From assembly GCA_937871145.1 (NCBI GenBank), contig CALMXN010000276.1, positions 1-7,378 on the forward strand: 7,378 nt of DNA. The letters are read 5' to 3'. Under the pieces are notes generated by a model. That model did no database searches. It was not told the DNA's origin and saw nothing but the letters and a program-made list of their open reading frames with translations. A program made the position numbers and the translations under genes. How positions within the stretch are numbered: position 1 is the first letter of the stretch; every line of letters begins with the position of its first letter. The DNA is from an uncultured Clostridia bacterium. GTDB lineage: Bacteria > Bacillota > Clostridia > Oscillospirales > Ruminococcaceae. Shown piece by piece: positions 1 through 5,080 of the stretch.

Positions 1-180
1 ATCGGCTTAAACCTTCTGAGAATTGAAAGTAAGCCTATTGCAAGTAAGGACTTCAACGTAGTTTTCTATCTTGATTTTGAGGGTAGTATAAATCAGCCAG
101 AGGTTATCGAGATTATTTATGCGTTAAAGGCAGAGCTTGATTATTTCAAGTTCCTTGGGAATTACAGTGAGGTGATTTAA
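1..180 (+). CDS. pheA: Prephenate dehydratase, C-terminal ACT domain (partial, 5' end outside window)
   Basis: Only the last 59 codons are present, in frame from base 1 to the TAA at 178-180. The peptide carries the hallmarks of the regulatory ACT domain of prephenate dehydratase or of the bifunctional chorismate mutase/prephenate dehydratase: an I-E-S-K-P motif at visible residues 8-12 (the family's ESRP phenylalanine-binding motif with K for R), then FYLDFEG, then a terminal FLGNY. The enzyme converts prephenate to phenylpyruvate in phenylalanine synthesis, and the ACT domain gives feedback inhibition by phenylalanine. The catalytic part lies upstream, so I cannot tell whether a chorismate mutase domain is fused. 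The stop overlaps the ispD start (TAATG), which suggests translational coupling in one operon. Confidence 0.8.
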   Translation: MGLNLLRIESKPIASKDFNVVFYLDFEGSINQPEVIEIIYALKAELDYFKFLGNYSEVI

Positions 181-860
181 TGCTTTCTGTCATAATAGTT
201 TCCGGTGGGAAAAGTTCACGAATGAATGGCATAAACAAGCAGTTTATTGAGCTTTGCGGAATTCCTGTTATTATTCGTTCAATAAATGCTTTTGATAATA
301 TTGATGAAATCTGTGAGATAATAGTTGTAACAAGTACTGATAGTCTTGACGCAATGAAAAAGCTTGTTGCTGAGTACAATTTTAATAAGAAAATCAAGCT
401 TACTGTTGGTGGTGAAACCCGTCAGCAGTCAGTTTTCAATGGATTCAAGCTGGTTGATGAAAAAAGCGAGTATGTTGCAATACACGATGGTGCAAGACCG
501 CTTATCAGCAGAAATGCAATTAAACAGCTTATTGAAAATGTAAAGCTTTATAGTGCGACAACTGTTGGTGTTCCTGTAAAGGATACTATAAAGGTTGTGC
601 AAGATGGTTTTATAAAAAACACACCAAAAAGAGATACGCTTTTTATAACACAGACACCACAGATTTTTGATAAAAAATTATACACAGAGAGTGTTGAAAG
701 TGCTATAAAAAACGGACTTGATTTCACGGACGATTGTCAGCTTGTTGAGAATATCGGATATAAGGTTTTTATGACAATTGGCGAATACTCTAATATTAAA
801 ATCACAACGCCAGATGATATAAAACTTGCTGAAAATTTATTAAAGGAAGTGTCAGAATGA
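180..860 (+). CDS. ispD: 2-C-methyl-D-erythritol 4-phosphate cytidylyltransferase IspD
   Basis: A complete 226-residue protein, the usual length for the monofunctional enzyme. IspD transfers CMP from CTP to MEP, giving CDP-ME, the third step of the cytosolic MEP isoprenoid pathway. Visible motifs are the N-terminal nucleotide loop (SGGKSSRM at residues 8-15, then KQ at 20-21), GGETRQQSV (78-86), HDGARP (102-107), VKDTIK (133-138), R151 followed by TQTPQ (157-161), TDDCQLVE (183-190) and NIKITTPDD (205-213). R14 and K20 would match the CTP-binding Arg and Lys of the E. coli enzyme. The loop differs from the usual AAGxGxRM by SGG at its start and Ser in place of the second Gly. The ATG at 180 overlaps the preceding stop, and the gene ends in an ATGA overlap with ispF. 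No ispDF fusion is present. The family call is firm. Confidence 0.95.
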   Translation: MLSVIIVSGGKSSRMNGINKQFIELCGIPVIIRSINAFDNIDEICEIIVVTSTDSLDAMKKLVAEYNFNKKIKLTVGGETRQQSVFNGFKLVDEKSEYVAIHDGARPLISRNAIKQLIENVKLYSATTVGVPVKDTIKVVQDGFIKNTPKRDTLFITQTPQIFDKKLYTESVESAIKNGLDFTDDCQLVENIGYKVFMTIGEYSNIKITTPDDIKLAENLLKEVSE

Positions 861-1324
861 GAATAGGACAAGGCTATGATGTGCACCGACTTGTTAAAGG
901 TAGAAAACTGATCCTTGGTGGAGTGGAAATTCCACACAAAAAAGGACTACTCGGGCATTCTGATGCTGATGTGCTTGTCCATGCTATTATGGACGCTCTT
1001 CTTGGTGCGTGTGCACTCGGTGACATCGGTAAGCACTTCCCTGACAATGATGCTGAATATGAAAATGCTGACAGCATTGAACTTTTGAAAAAAGTATGCG
1101 TGCTTATAAAAAGCAACGGATATGAAATAAACAATATTGATTCCACAATTATTGCACAGAATCCAAAGCTCGCACCATATATTGAAAAGATGAGAGAGAA
1201 TATTTCGGTTGCTTGTTCTATAAATATTAATCAGATTTCAGTAAAAGCAACAACAGAAGAATATCTTGGTTTTACAGGTGAGGAAACCGGTATCAGTGCC
1301 AGTGCCATCTGCCTCTTGAATTAG
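857..1324 (+). CDS. ispF: 2-C-methyl-D-erythritol 2,4-cyclodiphosphate synthase IspF
   Basis: A complete 155-residue protein of normal length. IspF cyclises CDP-ME 2-phosphate to MEcPP with release of CMP, the fifth MEP-pathway step, as a homotrimer with one zinc site per subunit. The zinc ligands D8, H10 (GYDVHRL) and H42 (VHAIMDALLGA) fall at the same numbers as in the E. coli enzyme. HSDADV (34-39), DIG(KH)FPD (56-63), the C-terminal KATTEE (130-135) and LGFTG (137-141) are all present. The residues after LGFTG read EET instead of the E. coli RGE, so position 142 is Glu rather than Arg and 144 is Thr rather than Glu (see findings). The start overlaps the ispD stop as ATGA (857-860), which implies coupled translation. 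Confidence 0.96.
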   Translation: MRIGQGYDVHRLVKGRKLILGGVEIPHKKGLLGHSDADVLVHAIMDALLGACALGDIGKHFPDNDAEYENADSIELLKKVCVLIKSNGYEINNIDSTIIAQNPKLAPYIEKMRENISVACSININQISVKATTEEYLGFTGEETGISASAICLLN

Positions 1325-1341
1325 CTATACCAAAACTGTCA

Positions 1342-1380
1342 CTTCTGCATATTATAGAGTATATCCATAATATGCAAGAG
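1342..1380 (+). promoter_or_regulatory. Hairpin overlapping the ribosome-binding site of the DUF3343 gene
   Basis: Bases 1346-1355 (TGCATATTAT) are perfectly complementary to 1367-1376, with an 11-nt loop. After one C/A mismatch the stem can extend by three pairs (1342-1344 with 1378-1380, one of them G-U), which takes in the first bases of the GAGGTG Shine-Dalgarno. No U-run follows, so it is not a classical intrinsic terminator. It may tune translation of the downstream gene or protect a processed end between ispF and DUF3343. The pairing is seen directly; the role is inferred. Confidence 0.4.
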
Positions 1381-1383
1381 GTG
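1378..1383 (+). promoter_or_regulatory. Ribosome-binding site that selects a TTG start at 1390
   Basis: GAGGTG lies 6 nt upstream of TTG 1390, a good Shine-Dalgarno distance. The in-frame ATG at 1372 has no purine-rich site in front of it and lies inside the right arm of a hairpin. The in-frame GTG at 1381 is part of the Shine-Dalgarno itself. TTG 1390 is therefore the best-supported start. Confidence 0.6.
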
Positions 1384-1389
1384 AATAAT

Positions 1390-1620
1390 TTGAACGGTCT
1401 GTATAACAATAAGCATTTGATTGCACTAACCTCAATTACCTACGCAATAAAAGCAAAAAATCTGCTTAACAGCGTTGGGTATTATTGTGAAATAGAGAGA
1501 ACTCCAAAAGACTTGTCAAAAGGGTGCGGATACAGCATTCGTGTTAAAAATGACATTAATCTTATACTATCTATTCTTGCTTCAGAGAATATAACGGTAA
1601 AAGATTATATGCAAGTATAG
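1390..1620 (+). CDS. DUF3343 family protein (putative sulfur/selenium carrier-like)
   Basis: A 76-residue protein if started at TTG 1390 (82 residues from ATG 1372). It matches the small DUF3343 proteins: a short beta strand (HLIALTS, residues 9-15), an amphipathic helix with A-x-K-A-K-x-L-L (19-26), a strand ending in R-T-P-K-D-L-S (37-43), then G-C-G-Y-S-I-R-V (45-52) with the conserved cysteine at 46. The fold is ferredoxin-like or TusA-like in size. The family has no proven reaction, and a role in carrying sulfur or selenium has been proposed from gene context. Here the stop is 11 nt before the ATG of a cysteine desulfurase-family gene, which fits that idea, with C46 as the likely acceptor. 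The gene may be translationally controlled by the hairpin over its ribosome-binding site. The family call is fairly sure; the function is open. Confidence 0.78.
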   Translation: MNGLYNNKHLIALTSITYAIKAKNLLNSVGYYCEIERTPKDLSKGCGYSIRVKNDINLILSILASENITVKDYMQV

Positions 1621-1626
1621 AGGTGG
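1620..1626 (+). promoter_or_regulatory. Ribosome-binding site that selects ATG 1632 for the desulfurase gene
   Basis: GAGGTGG begins at the last base of the DUF3343 stop codon and sits 5 nt before ATG 1632. The longer reading from GTG 1623 would start inside this site. The family's proteins also begin directly at the (M)IYFDNAATT strand, which supports ATG 1632. Confidence 0.7.
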
Positions 1627-1631
1627 CAGCT

Positions 1632-2762
1632 ATGATTTATTTTGACAACGCTGCTACAACCTTCCCGAAGCCGCCTTCAGTTCAGAGGGCGGTGAATAAA
1701 GCTGTATTGGTATATGGAGGGAATCCGGGCAGGAGCGGTCACAGATATTCGCTTAGAGTTGCAGAGGAGATTTTTAAGGCAAGAGCACAATGTGCAGAAT
1801 TTTTCGGTGCAAGAATTGAAAATGTTGTTTTTACGCAAAACTGCACCTATGCTTTAAATCTTGCAATAAAGGGTATAATGGCTGACGGAGGACATATTAT
1901 TATTTCCTCCCTTGAGCATAATTCTGTTGCAAGACCTGCTTATGCTTTATCAAACAAGAACTGTACCTTCAGCATTGCTGAAGTTGATGAAAACGATGAT
2001 GTTACAATAGAAAATTTTGAGAGACTTATTACTCCTGAAACAAAAGCTATCGCCTGCACTATAGCAAGTAATGTTACAGGGCAGATTATTCCTTATAAGA
2101 AAATCGCCAAGCTATGCAGAAAGTACGATCTCTGCTATATTGCTGACGGAGCACAGGCGTGTGGTGTTATCCCACTGAAAATGTCTGACGGATTCAACTT
2201 TTTGTGTGCCGCAGGTCACAAAGGGCTTTATGGTACTACAGGAACAGGGCTATTGATTTCTGACGGAAAGTATACCCTTTCGACTATTGTTGAAGGCGGA
2301 ACAGGAACAACCTCCGACAAGCTTGAACAGCCTGATTTTATGCCTGAAAGACTTGAAAGCGGGACACTGAACACTGTTGGAATTCTGGCACTTGGGGCAG
2401 GTCTTGATTATATAAAGAAAAAGACGCTTTATAAAATTTATGAGCACGAAAATGCACTATGTAATTTATTCATCAAGAAAGCTTTGAAAATCAAAGGAAT
2501 AAGTATTTACCGAAAAAGGAACTGTAATTATGTTCCTATTGTTTCATTTAATCTTGATTATCTGACGGCGGAAGAGCTTACTTCACAGCTTGACCATGCA
2601 GGTTTTGCACTTCGTGGTGGTCTGCATTGTGCTATACTTGCACACAAATGCAATGGTACAGATGAAAAGGGTACGGTAAGGTTTGCGCCCTCTTCTTTCA
2701 ACACTGAGCAAGAGGTTATTATGCTTATAAATGCCATCAAAAAAATCTCAACATTTTTTTGA
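1632..2762 (+). CDS. Cysteine desulfurase-family aminotransferase class V protein
   Basis: A 376-residue PLP enzyme of the NifS/SufS/CsdA superfamily. It opens with IYFDNAATTFPKP, then GGNPGRSGH (residues 29-37), as in the short-N-terminus clade known as EF2568-type (TIGR01977). PLP-site residues visible are E95-H96 in LEHNS, the aspartate D172 with Q175 in ADGAQ, and the Schiff-base lysine K197 in AAGHKG. C333 in RGGLHC is the expected persulfide cysteine, followed by GTVRFAPSSFNT (347-358). It probably removes sulfur (or selenium) from cysteine (or selenocysteine) to give alanine and an enzyme persulfide; the true substrate of this clade is not established. It follows the DUF3343 gene by 11 nt, a recurrent pairing in Firmicutes. 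The C-terminus ends in a lysine A-run and a T-run (KKISTFF). It is not the iron-sulfur housekeeping IscS or SufS, which are longer at the N-terminus. Confidence 0.9.
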   Translation: MIYFDNAATTFPKPPSVQRAVNKAVLVYGGNPGRSGHRYSLRVAEEIFKARAQCAEFFGARIENVVFTQNCTYALNLAIKGIMADGGHIIISSLEHNSVARPAYALSNKNCTFSIAEVDENDDVTIENFERLITPETKAIACTIASNVTGQIIPYKKIAKLCRKYDLCYIADGAQACGVIPLKMSDGFNFLCAAGHKGLYGTTGTGLLISDGKYTLSTIVEGGTGTTSDKLEQPDFMPERLESGTLNTVGILALGAGLDYIKKKTLYKIYEHENALCNLFIKKALKIKGISIYRKRNCNYVPIVSFNLDYLTAEELTSQLDHAGFALRGGLHCAILAHKCNGTDEKGTVRFAPSSFNTEQEVIMLINAIKKISTFF

Positions 2763-2763
2763 T
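2736..2763 (+). repeat. A7/T7 inverted repeat across the desulfurase stop codon
   Basis: ATC plus seven A (2736-2745) pairs perfectly with seven T plus GAT (2754-2763) around an 8-nt loop. The TGA stop is in the right arm. The stem is almost all A-U, so it should be weak. It might contribute to transcription ending on either strand, or be a by-product of lysine and phenylalanine codons. Confidence 0.3.
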
Positions 2764-2823
2764 ATTTACTTGTATTTATTCAATTATGTGTTAAAATTAA
2801 TATATATGTATCTATGTATATTA

Positions 2824-2851
2824 GCGGGCTATTTCTGACGATATAGCCCGC
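2824..2851 (+). terminator. GC-rich hairpin in the gap before cdaA, possible terminator of the upstream operon
   Basis: GCGGGCTAT (2824-2832) pairs perfectly with ATAGCCCGC (2843-2851) around a 10-nt loop. This is by far the most GC-rich stem in the 141-nt gap between the desulfurase gene and cdaA. The downstream bases (AUCAAUAAAGAUUUUAUC) hold only a weak, displaced U-run, so termination is plausible but not clear. Any cdaA promoter would lie in the AT-rich 2763-2823 stretch or after the hairpin. I could not identify convincing -35 and -10 boxes. Confidence 0.4.
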
Positions 2852-2878
2852 ATCAATAAAGATTTTATCAATTGATGC
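2850..2878 (+). promoter_or_regulatory. Second hairpin abutting the first, in the cdaA leader
   Basis: GCATCAAT (2850-2857) pairs perfectly with ATTGATGC (2871-2878), leaving a 13-nt AT-rich loop. Its left arm shares the GC at 2850-2851 with the right arm of the preceding hairpin, so the two stems would compete for two base pairs or stack end to end. It lies 25 nt ahead of the cdaA ATG and leaves the Shine-Dalgarno (GAAGGGAAGTG, 2889-2899) free. The function is unknown. Confidence 0.35.
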
Positions 2879-2903
2879 AGTATAAAACGAAGGGAAGTGA
2901 AGT

Positions 2904-3788
2904 ATGAGTTATATTATAGATGCTTTCAGTAATATTTTAAGCGTAGTAAAATCTATATCAATAGCAGACGTTATTGATATGGTAATTCTATCTTATCTTT
3001 TATACAAGGGCATCAAGCTTATTAAAGAAACGCGTGCGGAACAGTTGATTAAAGGTATTGCATTATTATGCATTGCTTATTTCATTGTGGACAAGCTTCA
3101 GCTGAAAACTATGGGATTCCTGCTTCATAATTTCTTTCAATGGGGTATTCTTGCTATCATTATCATGTTCCAGCCTGAACTACGTCGTGCACTTGAAAAA
3201 ATGGGACGAGCAAAAGTTTCAAACTTCAATGTTTTCTCTTTAGGTTCAGATTCAAGCGACGCAATGGTTTACAGATGGGAAGAAGCAATACACGCAATCG
3301 TAGATGCTTCAGTTGACCTTTCAGCCACTAAAACAGGTGCACTTATTGTTATAGAAAGACTGACTAAACTTGGTGAACAGATTGACACAGGTACAATTGT
3401 CAATGCAAAGCCGAGTGCCGCTGTTCTTGAAAATATATTTTTCCCGAATACTCCGCTTCACGATGGTGCTGTTATTATCCGTGACGGACGAGTTCATGCT
3501 GCCGGATGCTTTCTTCCCAAACCACAGAAGGAAGAACTCATCACAAAAACTCTCGGTTCAAGGCACCGTGCCGCAATCGGTATGAGCGAAAACTCAGATG
3601 CTATTATAATCGTTGTTTCTGAAGAAACAGGAGTAATTTCAATAGCGGAAGAAGGTCAACTCACACGAGGCTTTACCAAAGATAATTTATTACAGCTCTT
3701 AAAGTCAAAGCTTATCCCAGAAAAGCAAACTGATGATAAATCAGCGAAAACGAGAAAAATTTTTCGTGGGAAGGTGAAGACAAAATGA
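2904..3788 (+). CDS. cdaA: Diadenylate cyclase CdaA (membrane-bound)
   Basis: A 294-residue protein that makes cyclic di-AMP from two ATP, the second messenger for potassium, osmolyte and cell-wall control in Firmicutes. Three hydrophobic N-terminal segments (about residues 22-37, 49-62 and 76-90) are followed by FQPELRRALE (89-98) and the cytoplasmic DAC domain. Both catalytic signatures are intact: D187-G188-A189 in PLHDGAVI and R220-H221-R222 in SRHRAAIG. SEETGVISIAEEGQLTRGF (239-257) completes the domain, and a basic, hydrophilic tail follows from about 271. This is the CdaA type, not DisA (no DNA-binding domain) or CdaS (it has membrane helices). The start is ATG 2904, with a purine-rich site 5-15 nt before it. 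The gene overlaps cdaR by ATGA (3785-3788), matching the known physical partnership of the two proteins. Confidence 0.95.
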   Translation: MSYIIDAFSNILSVVKSISIADVIDMVILSYLLYKGIKLIKETRAEQLIKGIALLCIAYFIVDKLQLKTMGFLLHNFFQWGILAIIIMFQPELRRALEKMGRAKVSNFNVFSLGSDSSDAMVYRWEEAIHAIVDASVDLSATKTGALIVIERLTKLGEQIDTGTIVNAKPSAAVLENIFFPNTPLHDGAVIIRDGRVHAAGCFLPKPQKEELITKTLGSRHRAAIGMSENSDAIIIVVSEETGVISIAEEGQLTRGFTKDNLLQLLKSKLIPEKQTDDKSAKTRKIFRGKVKTK

Positions 3789-5056
3789 AATTAAAGAAAA
3801 TCAAACTTCTTACAAATACCACAAATGATATTGTTCTCAAAATTTACGCTGTTGTGCTTGCAATACTTATATGGTTCATAATATCTGTCACAATGTATCC
3901 GACAGTAACAAGAACCATAAATAATGTTCCTGTTGTACCTATCGTAACAAAAGGCACTGCTGCTGAAGATTTCGGACTCAAACCTGTTAGTTTTGATAAA
4001 AAAGAGGTTTCCGTAAGAATTTTCGGAAAAAGATACAACATCGGCGATTTATCTGCTGAAGACCTTCAGGCACAGCTTGTTATTGACAGCAACGTAAATA
4101 AGCCGGGCGAATACGAACTTGAAGTTAAAATAGTATCAAAGAAAAAGACAAACTTTGAAATTAAGAATATCAGCCCTTCAAAGATTAAAGTTAAGTTTGA
4201 CAGTATTATTGAAAAGGAATTCCCTATTGATGTTGAAGCACCTAATATTACTGTTGCAAGCGGATATCTTATTGAGCCTATTACAGCTAACCCGAACACA
4301 ATAAAAGTAAAAGGTCCGAAAGAAGAAATCGAAAAAATAACAAAGGTTGTTGCAAGGACTGAAGAAAAGAAAACTCTAAGTGAATCTGCCATAATCAGCG
4401 ACGCAAGCATTGTTGTTTATAATGGTGAAACAGTTATGAGCAAGAATAATTTACAATTTGACTCTGATAAGATTGAACTGAGAATTCCGATTTTAATGCA
4501 GAAATCATTACCGTTTAAACTCGGTATTCAGAATGCTCCGCCAAATTTCGATTTATCGTCCTTAAAATATTCACTTTCAAAGAACAAAATTGATATTGCA
4601 GCACCTGTTAATTCAATCAAAGACCTTGGTGAAGTTCATCTCGGATATCTCAATCTTCACAGTGTTGATCTGAATTCTTCATTTATTTATAATGTTGAAC
4701 TACCTGATAAGTATAAAAATCTTTCAGGCAATTCATCTATAAATGTAAACTTTGACTGGAGTAATTACTCTTCAAAGACTATTTCACTTGATAAAAGCAA
4801 GATTTTTGTTGTAAACGCTCCTTCGAAATATGATATAAAAATCAAAACAAATAACATCTGGAACATTAAGCTTATCGGTCCGAAGAGCGTAATTGATAAA
4901 ATCACAGCATCTAATGTTATCGCTGAAATTGATCTTTTAGAGGCTGATCTCAATGAATCTACTTACAGTATGCCTGTTCAGATATATTCACCACAGTATC
5001 ATAATATCTGGGCATTTGGCAACTATAACGCTACCATAAGCGTATCCGAAAAATAA
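3785..5056 (+). CDS. cdaR: CdaR, YbbR-domain regulator of CdaA
   Basis: A 423-residue protein with a basic N-terminus, one membrane segment (about residues 19-37, including AVVLAILIWFIISV) and a long extracytoplasmic region made of YbbR repeats. I see about four: roughly 45-125, 140-232, 238-323 and 330-421. The second is clearest, with FPIDVEAPN (146-154), YLIEPITANPNTIKVKGPKE (161-180) and ITKVVARTE (185-193). The fourth repeats the theme with IKLIGPKSVIDKIT (361-374) and VIAEIDL (378-384). In known systems CdaR binds CdaA through the membrane and tunes its activity, probably in response to envelope state. The length and repeat number agree with Firmicute CdaR. It is translationally coupled to cdaA and 24 nt upstream of a flavoprotein gene. 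Confidence 0.92.
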   Translation: MKLKKIKLLTNTTNDIVLKIYAVVLAILIWFIISVTMYPTVTRTINNVPVVPIVTKGTAAEDFGLKPVSFDKKEVSVRIFGKRYNIGDLSAEDLQAQLVIDSNVNKPGEYELEVKIVSKKKTNFEIKNISPSKIKVKFDSIIEKEFPIDVEAPNITVASGYLIEPITANPNTIKVKGPKEEIEKITKVVARTEEKKTLSESAIISDASIVVYNGETVMSKNNLQFDSDKIELRIPILMQKSLPFKLGIQNAPPNFDLSSLKYSLSKNKIDIAAPVNSIKDLGEVHLGYLNLHSVDLNSSFIYNVELPDKYKNLSGNSSINVNFDWSNYSSKTISLDKSKIFVVNAPSKYDIKIKTNNIWNIKLIGPKSVIDKITASNVIAEIDLLEADLNESTYSMPVQIYSPQYHNIWAFGNYNATISVSEK

Positions 5057-5080
5057 TTCAGCAAGGTTTAAAGGAGAAAT

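Noticed and set aside
2763..2903. A ydaO-type c-di-AMP riboswitch or another known riboswitch ahead of cdaA
   Set aside because: The gap is only 141 nt, with two simple hairpins and none of the conserved riboswitch core that I know.
3370..3585. A 71-codon open frame inside cdaA on the plus strand
   Set aside because: It lies fully within the DAC domain coding region in another frame, has no ribosome-binding site of note and no family resemblance.
4066..4410. A 114-codon hydrophobic minus-strand frame opposite cdaR, resembling a membrane protein
   Set aside because: The hydrophobicity is an effect of reading Lys/Glu/Asn-rich YbbR codons backwards. There is no ribosome-binding site or independent support.
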